A stretch of DNA of 64,000 bases from an uncultured Cyclobacteriaceae bacterium (GTDB lineage: Bacteria; Bacteroidota; Bacteroidia; Cytophagales; Cyclobacteriaceae), in the NCBI GenBank assembly GCA_947492745.1, contig CANLOE010000016.1, positions 16,513 to 80,512 of the forward strand. The letters run 5' to 3'. This document shows positions 18,075 through 27,385 of this stretch, piece after piece (positions within the stretch are counted from its first letter, which is position 1; each line of letters opens with the position of its first letter). The notes below the pieces were generated by a model. That model worked only from the letters and a program-made list of their open reading frames with translations. It was not told where the DNA came from and did no database searches. The position numbers and the translations under genes were made by a program.

Positions 18075-18158
18075 TACCCAGGGCCGGGGTCGAACCGGCA
18101 CGTCCGTGAAGACATTGGTGTTTGAGACCAACGCGTCTACCAATTCCGCCACCTGGGC
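18075..18158 (-). tRNA. tRNA-Leu (anticodon CAA)
   Basis: 84 bases. Acceptor GCCCAGG pairs with CCTGGGT. The D-arm contains GGTAGACGCG, the anticodon arm TTGGT-CTCAAAC-ACCAA carries CAA, there is a long class II variable arm (GTCTTCACGGAC region), and the T-arm is GCCGG-TTCGACC-CCGGC. The discriminator base is A and CCA is not encoded. A terminator follows directly. Confidence 0.95.
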
Positions 18159-18342
18159 ATTACTAATAAATATATTATCTTGCGGAATTGGAATGCAAAA
18201 GTACGAAATTATTTTTCATATGCAACATCATTATCGCTTTTTAAGCAAAAACAATACTATTACGACTTCACATGCTTCCCCAGACATTAGTGTTGGAGAC
18301 CGACGTAACCTTTCCTTATACCCTATTTACGAACCACCTGAA

Positions 18343-18648
18343 TCATTCGTGACCTTCTACTTTGATATAGCGCTTCATCGAGAAAGCCATGGCGGGTTTT
18401 GCGAAAAGGGGCTTGGTATTGGCCCAGACCGAACGAAAAAGTTCTGAGCGACGATAGCCCTCCAGTGCTTCCGGGCTTTCCCAATAACTATAAGTGATAA
18501 AGATGTGGTCATGGTCCATATCCCTGAGCAGCTCCAAGTGGGAGCAACCTTCAAAACTCCTGATTTTCTTCTTGTGAAGATGGAAATTTTCTAAAAAGGA
18601 ATTTACCTGAGCTTCCTTGAAAGTCATTCTTACGATACGGATGAGCAT
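18343..18648 (-). CDS. Antibiotic biosynthesis monooxygenase (ABM) domain protein
   Basis: 101 residues forming one ABM/dimeric alpha-beta barrel domain. Visible features are MLIRIVRMTFK, FLENFHLHKKKIRSFEGCSHLELLRD and IFITYSYWESPEALEGYRRS, then the helix FRSVWANTKPLF. The EGC..LELLRD and Y..WES..AL..Y.. motifs are typical. Family members act as small monooxygenases or quinol-modifying enzymes, often without a known substrate. It lies downstream of the SAM hydrolase gene on the same strand with a 47-base gap, so the two may be co-transcribed. Confidence 0.9.
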   Translation of the reverse strand: MLIRIVRMTFKEAQVNSFLENFHLHKKKIRSFEGCSHLELLRDMDHDHIFITYSYWESPEALEGYRRSELFRSVWANTKPLFAKPAMAFSMKRYIKVEGHE

Positions 18649-18695
18649 AGGGTGGGTAGTTTAGTAATAACGCGAAACACGCACAATAGGATGAT

Positions 18696-19466
18696 TTAAC
18701 CTTCAAAACTGATATTAATGGGACTATCGTAATAGAGGCCCAATAATTCCGAGGCATTTCCTTGATTGATGCCGACCTCCAGTACTCCCTGAGTATTGAA
18801 GACAGCAAAGCAATCCCCAGGTTCCACACTCTCGTAGCCGTTCTGTACTTTGTGCATACGCTCTCTTCCGAAGAGTAAGGTATAATTTCTTCCTTTGCTC
18901 AGGATATCAAAATCGATTTTGGGAATATTGGTGATCAGATTACCATAATGGTCAATGCGGACAACATGTCCTGCAATCATCTTTTTGGTCGCGCGTACCT
19001 TACGATTGAGCAGGCGCGTGAAGTCTGTCGCCTCTCTGCCCAAGGTATCCAACTTTGTCCCGAGTGCAATCTGTAGGGCTATGGCAGCAAAAGTATCCTT
19101 GGCGGGAAAAGTAGTTTCCTTTTTATCAGAGACGTCGACATTCCATACCTTATCGGGTGCCTGTTCGCTGAGCAAACTAAGCAAACCATTATCCGCACCT
19201 ACAAAATAATGCCCCTCCAATAGCAATACAATAGGCCTATCACTGCCATGCCCTGTATTAACAGCTACCAAATGGACGGTACCTTCGGGGAAATCACGAA
19301 AAACCGCTCCTAGAACGTGGGCACCGTGGGCTATATCCCAAGCCCGGATATCATGAGATATATCTATGACGCTGACCTCGGGGGCAGTACTTACCATCTT
19401 AGCTTTTACGGCCGCCACGTAATGATCTTCCGTCCCAAAATCTGACATAAAAGTGATGATGGCCAT
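18696..19466 (-). CDS. S-adenosyl-L-methionine hydrolase (adenosine-forming), DUF62 family
   Basis: 256 residues, full family length. Cleaves SAM to adenosine and methionine using hydroxide. Conserved features are TFMSDFGTEDHYVAAVKAKM at the N-terminus, DISHDIRAWDIAHGAHVL, VNTGHGSDRPI and ADNGLLSLL in the first domain. The second domain has RIDHYGNLITNIP, the D.(F/Y)GN..TN signature. The small insertion typical of fluorinases/chlorinases is not apparent, favouring the hydrolase. Divergent from phoH. Confidence 0.92.
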   Translation of the reverse strand: MAIITFMSDFGTEDHYVAAVKAKMVSTAPEVSVIDISHDIRAWDIAHGAHVLGAVFRDFPEGTVHLVAVNTGHGSDRPIVLLLEGHYFVGADNGLLSLLSEQAPDKVWNVDVSDKKETTFPAKDTFAAIALQIALGTKLDTLGREATDFTRLLNRKVRATKKMIAGHVVRIDHYGNLITNIPKIDFDILSKGRNYTLLFGRERMHKVQNGYESVEPGDCFAVFNTQGVLEVGINQGNASELLGLYYDSPINISFEG

Positions 19467-19645
19467 ATGAGGTCTGAGGTGTTGTTTTTCAGGAAGTCGC
19501 CAGATCTAACTTCCTAAAAGTGCATTTATAAAATAAAATTATTGGACCTATCCTTTAAAAACTCACAATATGTGTATTTTTGAATAAGCAAAAATATATA
19601 TTTTTTGACCATTAAAAATTTGAAAGCGTAATAATTGAAAATCTT

Positions 19646-20596
19646 TTGGTAGAAAAAGTCATTACATTGGAAAACATCTCCTTGGTAGATTTCTTGGGAG
19701 TCGAAGATAAAAACATCAAAGAAGTCGCCTCAGCTTTTCCTAAAAGCAAAATAGTATCTCGGGGCAACGAAATCCGAATACAGGGCAATACCACTGAAAT
19801 CCTCAAAATCAATGATATCCTCAATGCTCTTTTGCAACACTATCATAAATATGGGAAAGTAACCGAGGACAATGTACAGAACTACTTGAGCAAGGAGGAC
19901 TCTGAAATAGAGGAATCCACAAAAGAAGATATCCTGATCTATGGCACTAGAGGTTTCGCCATCAAGCCTAAAACCGCTAACCAGCAAAGCTTGGTGAAAT
20001 CGGTCAGGGAAAAAGACCTCGTATTCGTTGTAGGACCGGCAGGAACAGGCAAGACCTATATCTCTGTAGCTATGGCCGTCAGAGCCCTCAAGAATAAGGA
20101 AGTCAAGAGAATCATCATTACCAGACCGGCCGTAGAGGCAGGGGAAACACTGGGTTTTCTACCCGGTGACCTGAAAGAGAAGCTGGACCCGTATCTACGC
20201 CCTATATACGATGCACTAAGGGACATGGTACCGGGTGAGAAACTTAAATACTATATGGAGAACGGTACCGTGGAAATTGCACCACTGGCCTATATGCGAG
20301 GACGCACACTGAACAATGCCTTTGTCCTACTTGATGAAGCGCAGAATACCACTCCTATGCAGATGAAAATGTTCCTGACCAGGATGGGTCCAAGTTCCAA
20401 AGTAATCGTGACGGGCGATACCTCACAGATAGACCTTCCCAAAAAACAAAAATCAGGTCTGATCGAGGCTGTGGGCACCCTACGGCACATCAAGGATATC
20501 GGCTTTGTGCGCTTGAGCGGCAAAGATGTCATCAGGCATAAAATCGTCAAGGCCATTATCGATGCTTATGAACAAGAAAGCGAAAAAACAGAATAA
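19646..20596 (+). CDS. phoH: PhoH family ATPase
   Basis: 316 residues. Cytoplasmic P-loop ATPase related to RNA metabolism in many bacteria. N-terminal KH-like/PhoH-N region (1-110), then Walker A GPAGTGKT (130-137) and Walker B FVLLDEAQN (D230, E231). It also has RPAVEAGETLGFLPGDL and VTGDTSQIDLP, both hallmark PhoH motifs. No ATG fits the frame: TAA lies 11 codons upstream, and the best start is TTG at 19646 (reads as VEKVITLENISL). Length matches the family. Divergent from the SAM hydrolase gene. Confidence 0.93.
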   Translation: MVEKVITLENISLVDFLGVEDKNIKEVASAFPKSKIVSRGNEIRIQGNTTEILKINDILNALLQHYHKYGKVTEDNVQNYLSKEDSEIEESTKEDILIYGTRGFAIKPKTANQQSLVKSVREKDLVFVVGPAGTGKTYISVAMAVRALKNKEVKRIIITRPAVEAGETLGFLPGDLKEKLDPYLRPIYDALRDMVPGEKLKYYMENGTVEIAPLAYMRGRTLNNAFVLLDEAQNTTPMQMKMFLTRMGPSSKVIVTGDTSQIDLPKKQKSGLIEAVGTLRHIKDIGFVRLSGKDVIRHKIVKAIIDAYEQESEKTE

Positions 20597-20944
20597 TCGA
20601 TCATATGATATATAGCCCATCACTTATCACTGCCCATAACGTATCTCTTGAAAAATTGAGTATCACTTTCCTTTTTTGTGACCAAGTATAGAACACTGCC
20701 GTATATTTACTACTGAATCGACAGGATACCTCCTTATCAAAGCAGGTAAGTACCGCTACTATTTAGTGACATTGAAAATATCACCGGAAAAACCCATTCC
20801 CAAAACCTTCTTGGAATAATGCCCGACATAGGTATGGCTTGAGTTATAGGACCTGCCCCTATCACAAGCGTTTGTTGCCAAAAGAGGCCGGTTCTGGGCA
20901 AGAGGAGCATGTCTCAGAATGCCATGTTCCGCAAGATGATTTCA
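20597..20944. other. Gene-free spacer, possible gene relic
   Basis: No intact gene. One short frame near 20708-20818 reads TGYLLIKAGKYRYYLVTLKI before stopping, which looks protein-like but matches nothing I recognise. Followed by family A elements. Confidence 0.3.
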
Positions 20945-21270
20945 ACCCGGGTCATGCATTGAAAAATCTACTGCGGATCTAAATAGCCGCAAATCAGTCG
21001 TTGCACTAATTTTTTGAATTCACCATAGCGGTGCTATGCCGAACGAATACAAATGGCCGGTATTTTGCTATTTATACAAACTTAGCTTTCAAATATCGCA
21101 TATCTTCCTGTTCATTTTGCTTCACTCTGCGTTGACAATCCTCGGGATAGCGCTGCTATTCCTGCGGTTCTCGCCTTGATTGAAACAAAATGACCCGCGG
21201 AATCTTATACGACATTTAAAACCTAAATTTGTATTATACGCTCATCACGATTTCTATCGATCAATTTGGG
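20945..21270. repeat. Family A hybrid element carrying a family B insertion
   Basis: Left end ACCCGGGTCATGCATTG, core CACCATAGCGGTGCTATG, then the 159-bp B element, then a right end TATCGATCAATTTGGG of the other A subtype. Without B it would be about 164 bp. The same composite, nearly identical, is at 23598-23924 on the other side of comEC. Confidence 0.8.
21075..21233. repeat. Family B short element, full copy
   Basis: 159 bp, TACAAACTTAGCTTTCAAAT to its inverted end ATTTAAAACCTAAATTTGTA, flanked by TTA on both sides (21072-21074 and 21234-21236). The core is GGGATAGCGCTGCTATTCC. Confidence 0.9.
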
Positions 21271-21274
21271 TTAA

Positions 21275-21442
21275 ACCCAAAATAATCGATAGCCTTCCTA
21301 TTGCGAGCATAAATCACTTCAAAATCAGCGGTTTTACGCTGCGCAGGTTTTACACCTTAATGATACAAAAGCCTCCTCACCTAAACCCCTGATTTTATTG
21401 CACTTTATACGCTCATCACGCAATCCTATCGATCAATTTGGG
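21275..21442. repeat. Family A short element (subtype as at 898)
   Basis: 168 bp, ACCCAAAATAATCGATAG to CTATCGATCAATTTGGG, flanked by TTAA (21271-21274 and 21443-21446). It directly abuts the right end of the preceding composite. Confidence 0.85.
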
Positions 21443-21544
21443 TTAAAGCAGAGCAAGATAGAGGGAGGTCATTCCCTACTCAAATTCGCATCATATTTTC
21501 CGATGATTACTTGCCTTCAGAGCATAAATACATTTAATTAAAAC

Positions 21545-23551
21545 ATGTTTCAATGGTCTGCTTTTCCATTTCTACGGGTTACGCTTTTTTTCACCTTGGG
21601 TATCTTATCGGGAATCCTCTCCGGATTTACCTTTTCGCTGGTAGTAACGAGCTATACCCTTATACTATTGGGATTCTGCTATATCGGCCTCTGGTGGGGA
21701 TTGTCCAAGGGCCGTTTCTTACGCTATCATTATTTACTCGGTATCGTCTGGAGCTTATTTCTCTATACTTTCGGTTATGCTATGGCATGGTCGGCTACCG
21801 ATGTACACGGGACTGCCCATCTTCTTCACCAAGATGATATAGCGCACTATATCGGGACCGTTACCGATGGGCCTTATGAGAAAGCCAAAACTATTCAGTA
21901 CCGGATATCCGTAGAGAACATCAAACACAGGGAACACTGGAAACCCTGCCATGGAAAAGTGGTCCTATACCTATACAAGGATAGCACTGCCGACAAATAT
22001 ACCTATGGCGACCGGCTTTTAATAGGAAGTGCTCCTGAGCGCATTCCACCAACACTCTTAGAGGGAGACTTCGATTATCAAAAGTACATGCACCAGCGGC
22101 ATATTTACCATCGACAGTTTATTGCACATCAGAGGGTAAGCAAGATAGGGTTCTCTCCAGAAAGCAGTAGCATGTACTATGCCCAATTACTACGGAACAG
22201 GGCCGGCCATATACTGAAACAGTACCTGAAAGACCCTCAAGCACTGGCCGTATCGTCTGCATTGTTACTCGGGGACAAACAGTTTTTGGACAAAGAGACC
22301 AAAAGCACTTATGCCGACACGGGGACCATCCACTTACTTGCCGTCTCCGGCCTACATGTAGGCATGATCTATCTGGTCCTCAAATGGCTCTTATCTTGGT
22401 TATTGCGCTTACGTCGTTGGAAATTCCTGTTCCCTCTGCTCTGTATATCGGCATTGATCATGTACGTGTTGGTTACGGGAGTTTCTCCTTCCGTGATGAG
22501 GGCCGCTATTATGTTCAGTTGCCTTATACTGGCTGATTCCTTTCGACAACAGAGCAATATTTACAATACGCTATCCATAGCAGCTTTTGTATCACTGTGC
22601 ATCGACCCATATATGCTATTTTCCCTAGGGTTCCGATTCTCCTATCTGGCGGTTCTCGGTATAGTCTATTTACAACCAAGGATATACCGCTGGTTCGCCT
22701 TTGAGTCCTTGATCCTGGACAAGTTATGGACACTGAGTACAGTGACTCTAGCGGCACAATTGGTTACCTTCCCGCTGGGCCTCTATTATTTTCATCAATT
22801 CCCTATATATTTTTTGATTTCCAATATCGTGGCTGTCCCAGGAGCCTCTCTGATTCTAGGGCTGAGTTTTTTGGTCGTGGTGACGGCAATTATACCTACG
22901 GTAGCTATTTTTCTTGCCTCTGTATTGGAGATAGGCATTGGGCTTTTCAATGATTACCTCCATTTTCTTGAACAGCTCCCATGGGCCACCCTTAAGGATA
23001 TATCCATTAGCGGTACCCATACGGCACTCTTGATGTTGTGCATACTATTGTTGATTTTACTTTTTGAAAAAAGGAACCTTGTCCATTTATACTATAGTGT
23101 GGCACTATTGTTACTGTTTCATGGAGCCTCATTGTATAGGCAATGGTCCGATACCCAAAAGACAGGATTACTCACAGCAAATACCTATGGTAACGAAACT
23201 GTCCAAGATCAGCTGCGTTCGAAAAAATGGCGCTGGGACCGTATGACTTGGCGGAAAACTCCCGATTTCAGCTATTCGGCCTACCATGGAGAATCCTTTT
23301 TGTATTTGAACAGTCAGAAACCTTTTCCGGTATCGGATAGCTATGATACAATTTCCATAGGCCATCTGGTCCTGGGAGAAAAAAACTCCACTAACCTTCG
23401 AGAACTACTCTACTACTTGCAGGTTGACCATCTCATCATCTCCGAAAAGGCCGATGCCACGATACAAAAGCGTTATATAAAAGTGGCTACGCAAAAAGGG
23501 ATACCCTATCACATCAGCCCAACGGACGGCATTCCGACAGTTGGATCATGA
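21545..23551 (+). CDS. comEC: ComEC/Rec2-family competence membrane protein
   Basis: 668 residues. Inner-membrane channel family for uptake of single-stranded DNA. The N-terminus has three hydrophobic segments (FLRVTLFFTLGILSGILSGF and following), then an OB-like soluble DUF4131 region (about 90-200). The Competence domain follows, with the signature HLLAVSGLHVGMIYL at about 260 and many later membrane helices. The C-terminal metallo-beta-lactamase domain found in Firmicutes ComEC is absent: after about residue 540 there is only a short soluble tail, as often in Bacteroidota. Flanked on both sides by the same family A/B composite repeat. No comEA or other competence gene adjacent. Confidence 0.9.
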   Translation: MFQWSAFPFLRVTLFFTLGILSGILSGFTFSLVVTSYTLILLGFCYIGLWWGLSKGRFLRYHYLLGIVWSLFLYTFGYAMAWSATDVHGTAHLLHQDDIAHYIGTVTDGPYEKAKTIQYRISVENIKHREHWKPCHGKVVLYLYKDSTADKYTYGDRLLIGSAPERIPPTLLEGDFDYQKYMHQRHIYHRQFIAHQRVSKIGFSPESSSMYYAQLLRNRAGHILKQYLKDPQALAVSSALLLGDKQFLDKETKSTYADTGTIHLLAVSGLHVGMIYLVLKWLLSWLLRLRRWKFLFPLLCISALIMYVLVTGVSPSVMRAAIMFSCLILADSFRQQSNIYNTLSIAAFVSLCIDPYMLFSLGFRFSYLAVLGIVYLQPRIYRWFAFESLILDKLWTLSTVTLAAQLVTFPLGLYYFHQFPIYFLISNIVAVPGASLILGLSFLVVVTAIIPTVAIFLASVLEIGIGLFNDYLHFLEQLPWATLKDISISGTHTALLMLCILLLILLFEKRNLVHLYYSVALLLLFHGASLYRQWSDTQKTGLLTANTYGNETVQDQLRSKKWRWDRMTWRKTPDFSYSAYHGESFLYLNSQKPFPVSDSYDTISIGHLVLGEKNSTNLRELLYYLQVDHLIISEKADATIQKRYIKVATQKGIPYHISPTDGIPTVGS

Positions 23552-23597
23552 ATATCCTATCGGTCATGGCGACCGTTTGACATCTGCGGTCTATTGA

Positions 23598-23924
23598 ACC
23601 CGGATCATGCATTGGAAAATCTACTGCGGATCTAAATAGCTGCAAACCGGTCGTTGCACTACGTTTTTTGAAGTCACCATAGCGGTGCTATGCCGAACGA
23701 ATCCAAATGGCCGGTATTTTGCTATTTATACAAACTTAGCTTTCAAATATCGCCTATCTTCCTGTTCATTTTGCTTCACTCTGCGTGGACAATCCTCGGG
23801 ATAGCGCTGCTATTCCTGCGGTTCTCGCCTTGATTGAAACAAAATGACCAGCGGAATCTTATACGACATTTAAAACCTAAATTTGTATTATACGCTCATC
23901 ACGATTTCTATCGATTAATTTGGG
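23598..23924. repeat. Family A hybrid element carrying a family B insertion, second copy
   Basis: Flanked by TTGA (23594-23597 and 23925-23928). Same structure as 20945-21270, with left end ACCCGGATCATGCATTGG and right end TCGATTAATTTGGG. Confidence 0.85.
23729..23887. repeat. Family B short element, full copy
   Basis: 159 bp, TACAAA...TTTGTA, flanked by TTA (23726-23728 and 23888-23890); nearly identical to the copy at 21075. Confidence 0.9.
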
Positions 23925-24098
23925 TTGAAGTCATCGGTAGTTATTCGACCTATGGCTTCCATTCGGTCGGGGTAGGCGTATTGGCAGTATGTGGAGATTT
24001 TGAGATTATTCGTAGAATAGGCCTTTTGTATGGTCTGTCTTTAATTTTTTGGGTTAAATTTAAATTTACAGTGTCCAGTGCCTCACTAAATCAAGCTT

Positions 24099-24872
24099 AT
24101 GGAATTTGTATCTTATGAAGTCAAGAATAGAATAGGTTATATCACTTTAAATCGCCCTGACAAACGAAATGCCCTCAATGGGCAAGTCGTCATAGCGCTA
24201 AAAGAAGCCTTTGAAGTAGGGGAAAATGACCCTGAGGCCAAGGTTATCGTCCTTCGTGCCTCGGGAAAGGCATTCTGTGCCGGGGCCGACCTCGCTTATC
24301 TACAGGAACTGCAACAGAACTCCTACGAGGAAAACCTCGAAGACTCTCAGCACTTGAAATCCCTCTTCCTACAGATATATACCCTAGGGAAAATAGTCAT
24401 TGCACAGGTACAGGGTCATGCTATAGCCGGTGGTTGTGGGCTGGCCACGGTCTGTGATTTTGCCTACAGCGTACCCGAGGCCCAGTTTGGGTATACCGAA
24501 GTGAAAATCGGCTTCATACCGGCCATCGTAAAGGTCTTCTTGCTACGGAAAATCGGAGAGGCACATGCCAAATCCCTATTGCTGACGGGGCGACTGGTCG
24601 ATGCACAGACCGCCGCGAACATGAACCTCATCAATGAGGTCGTCGATGCAGAAAGCTTGGAAAAAGAAGTATATACCTTTGCCCAAGAACTGATCAGCAA
24701 TAATTCGGGACAATCCATGGCCATCACCAAATTGATGATTGCGGGAGTGCAAGAGAAGACTTTGGAAGATGGACTTGAATATGCTGCCATCATGAATGCC
24801 AGAACTCGGGAAAGCGAAGATTGCCAAAAGGGAATCGCTGCTTTTCTCAACAAGACTTCCGTCAAGTGGTAA
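24099..24872 (+). CDS. Enoyl-CoA hydratase/isomerase family protein
   Basis: 257 residues, full crotonase length. Hydrates or isomerises acyl-CoA in fatty-acid or amino-acid degradation. N-terminal VKNRIGYITLNRPDKRNALNG, then KVIVLRASGKAFCAGADLAYL, which supplies the oxyanion hole residue before GADL. Next come AQVQGHAIAGGCGLATVCDF and AQFGYTEVKIGFIPAIVKVF, the second active-site region with a Glu at the EVKIG position. LTGRLVDAQTAANMNLINEVV is the typical C-terminal part. The exact substrate cannot be told from sequence. Stands alone. Confidence 0.93.
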   Translation: MEFVSYEVKNRIGYITLNRPDKRNALNGQVVIALKEAFEVGENDPEAKVIVLRASGKAFCAGADLAYLQELQQNSYEENLEDSQHLKSLFLQIYTLGKIVIAQVQGHAIAGGCGLATVCDFAYSVPEAQFGYTEVKIGFIPAIVKVFLLRKIGEAHAKSLLLTGRLVDAQTAANMNLINEVVDAESLEKEVYTFAQELISNNSGQSMAITKLMIAGVQEKTLEDGLEYAAIMNARTRESEDCQKGIAAFLNKTSVKW

Positions 24873-25956
24873 AAGAAAATAGACCTGAGTACAGTCCTAT
24901 TGGTGAAGGGTCACCGAACTTCTTACCCTTCATAACGAACAACCCGAAGACCTCTGTTTAAGGCGAAACTCTTGAAAAATATGTTTTTTTTTCGTTGATT
25001 GCATCAAGGCAGTTTTTAAATCGTGACCATGCATTGGCAAATCCATTAGGGATTTTAATGGCTGTAAATCCGTAGCGGAACGAGTTTTTTGAATTATCCG
25101 TGGCGTTTTTACGCCAAACCCCATAAAACTCCCTGATTTACTGCTATTTGAACTCTCATCATGTGGTTCCAACGCATAATGGAGGTGAAAACCGCAAAAC
25201 AATAATACTTAGCTATCGATAAGAGGTGAGGATGTATGAAGCGATTTTTTTCAGATATCCGATAGCATTTTGTACACTAAGCAACGCTTTTTTTCGCCTA
25301 TCTTTCGCCGAATAAGGCCGAAACTATAGTGACAGTGGTACCATTGGAAAATCTGCAAATAAAGTACAGAGCAGGATAGGTAAAAAGTAAACATTGTCTC
25401 AATGGGCAATACCGTACTCAAGAGCAAACAAATGGTGAAATTTTGCGCGTGTTTCAGATTGTTGAATCGGACCCTTAAGTATAAAATCATTTGCGGCTGG
25501 GGTATTGTTTTTTTTCCAAGAGATACAATAGCCCTTTTACCGACTTACCTGTCCCTGTTCGATGGTGTTCCGGTATTGGATACATCATGATCATAAGTCC
25601 AGTGCAGGGAAGTGCGTACAGGTTTATATCAAAAGACAGACTTATATACTTAGTTATACTACTGATTTTAACAGTCGGCCAACCTATACCCCGTTTTTTG
25701 AGGAAAGTATTTTGGACGTGTTGCGTTTTCATCGTTCAAATCGTGGTCAATATGTTCTCTATCCGCCCTGAACTCCGTTTTCGACTAAAGCCGGCCAGGC
25801 GCTTACCCTTGCGCGGCAGACCGGCCCCTTCACTAATAATGCCCTCTGGACATTATTTTAACGCTCGGTACTCTCCAAAATAAGTGATAACAAATTTCTA
25901 GAATAATGGCTGCCAAAACCGTCTCTGAGTGAACAAATCAAAATCTATAAATCTGT
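24873..25956. other. Gene-free 1.1 kb with a decayed family A element
   Basis: Holds a degenerate A element (about 25017-25190). A segment near 25848-25930 (TTAACGCTCGGTACTCTCC...AAAATAAGTGATAACAAATTTC) also occurs in similar form at 43409-43490. Several open frames of 60-130 codons cross 25250-25880 but have no recognisable features and overlap each other on both strands. Confidence 0.45.
25017..25190. repeat. Family A element, degenerate
   Basis: Left end TCGTGACCATGCATTGGCAAA, right end GGTTCCAACGCATAATGG, core ATCCGTGGCGTTTTTACGCC; ends and flanks have drifted and no duplication is visible. Confidence 0.55.
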
Positions 25957-26829
25957 ATGAAACACCTCTTTACATTAAGATATAGTACATTGATAGGTCT
26001 ACTTATCTTCTTTTCAAAGCCAAATGCTTCTGCACAACTATCCGGGAGCAGCTTTAAAGAAGCCAAGGACAATGGCAAAGGCACGATAGTCATCAATTAT
26101 GTAGATACGCCTCACTTCATCTACAAAGACAAAGATGGGACACTTCAGGGCATCAGCGTAGATCTCATGAAAGAATTTACCGACTACGTATTCAACACTA
26201 GAGGTATTGAGATAGATATAAAGTTTTTGGAACAAGACAGTGATTATGCTGCTATGCTTCATACCGTACAAAATGCGAAGTCAGGTGTTTTTGGAGTAGG
26301 CAGTATCATCATTACCGATTCTTTGGAAAACAGATTGAGTTTTAGCCCTCCCCTATTGAAAAGCGTTGCCGTACTTATCACCAATGATACTGTAGAGGAA
26401 GTTGATGAAATCTACAACCTGAACAGGACGTTCAAAGGATTTACGGCCTATGCCGTCAAGCACTCGGCCAATGCCTCTAGACTGGAACAAATGAAAAAGG
26501 AACGATTTCCGGGCATGAAAATCCAGTATCTCCATAATGGCAGTGAAGTCGTGAAAAGTGTATTGGAGAATACTAAGGCTTTTGCCTATATTGATATTAC
26601 CTACTACATAAAGGCCATTAAAGACAAGAGTCCTCTTAAACGGCATGCCATAGGTGATACCACGCCTGAGGATATTGGTATAATCATGCCGAAAAAGAGT
26701 GACTGGAAACCTATCATGGACCATTTCTTTCATTTGCAACATGGGTACGTGCACAGTGTTAACTACAAGAAAATTCTCTCCAAACACTTTGGTCATGCAG
26801 GAATGCAGTTTATAGGAACACCCAAATAG
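25957..26829 (+). CDS. Periplasmic solute-binding protein, SBP_bac_3 family
   Basis: 290 residues. The signal peptide is LRYSTLIGLLIFFSKPNASA. The two-lobed type II periplasmic binding fold is visible: GTIVINYVDTPHFIYKDKDG and LQGISVDLMKEF in lobe 1, and VFGVGSIIITDSLENRLSFS with the R of the ligand-carboxylate site. FKGFTAYAVKHSANAS and GSEVVKSVLENTKAFAYID form the second lobe. This family binds polar amino acids for ABC import or acts as a sensor domain. No permease or ATPase gene is adjacent, so its partner is unknown. Could be a free-standing sensor or scavenging protein. Confidence 0.85.
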   Translation: MKHLFTLRYSTLIGLLIFFSKPNASAQLSGSSFKEAKDNGKGTIVINYVDTPHFIYKDKDGTLQGISVDLMKEFTDYVFNTRGIEIDIKFLEQDSDYAAMLHTVQNAKSGVFGVGSIIITDSLENRLSFSPPLLKSVAVLITNDTVEEVDEIYNLNRTFKGFTAYAVKHSANASRLEQMKKERFPGMKIQYLHNGSEVVKSVLENTKAFAYIDITYYIKAIKDKSPLKRHAIGDTTPEDIGIIMPKKSDWKPIMDHFFHLQHGYVHSVNYKKILSKHFGHAGMQFIGTPK

Positions 26830-26866
26830 ACGGTCCTCCCGGATATTAGCGCTATTGCTACTTTTA

Positions 26867-27199
26867 AACCCAAAATGATCAATAGAGAACCTATTCCGCG
26901 CATAAATAGCTTCATATCAGAAGCTTTGCCCACCTGTCTTCATTCACCATAGCGGTGCTATGCCAAATCCAATAAAACTCCCTGATTTATGGATATTTAT
27001 ACTCAAGAAAAAGTGAAAAGAGAAATTCGAGTTTCAGCAAACCAATGGAAAATCCCGCATTGGTATTATCGTCATTGGTTGATCGGTCGCTGGGGCCGTT
27101 CCGGCCGGAAATTGCTTTTGCAATCATTTTCATATTTGTCCCAAAACAATTTCATTTGGATATAAACCCTCATTACGAAGTTCCAACGCATGATCTGGG
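26867..27199. repeat. Family A element carrying a family C insertion
   Basis: Flanked by TTTA (26863-26866 and 27200-27203). Starts as the ACCCAAAATGATCAATAG subtype, continues with the common core CACCATAGCGGTGCTATG, is interrupted by C at 26998-27164, and resumes with ACCCTCATTACGAAGTTCC to the usual end. Confidence 0.8.
26998..27164. repeat. Family C short element inserted in family A
   Basis: About 167 bp, TATACTCAAGAAAAAGTG to TTTGGATATA. The undisturbed A copy at 43728-43894 reads straight through GGATATGTAAACCC at this point, showing that C came second. Confidence 0.75.
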
Positions 27200-27385
27200 T
27201 TTAACGTAAAACCTTTGTCTCCTATTGATCAATTTGGGTCGAATGTTATGCTACAAGTGAGTACTATTTCAGAAATCTCACGATTATCTTCGCACTACTT
27301 TCCATAATCTTGGCGTATACCCTTATAAATTTGTGCAATAAGGCCATAATATTCGTTATTTTGCCCCATTCAATGAGATAAAACA

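Noticed and set aside
23834..24118. 94-codon gene ahead of the enoyl-CoA hydratase
   Set aside because: It begins inside a family B element and runs through repeat sequence; a related frame appears in the other copy at 21180 with a different end.
25250..25883. Several frames on both strands between 25.2 and 25.9 kb
   Set aside because: They overlap one another with no consistent coding signal and match no family I can name; left as gene-free.
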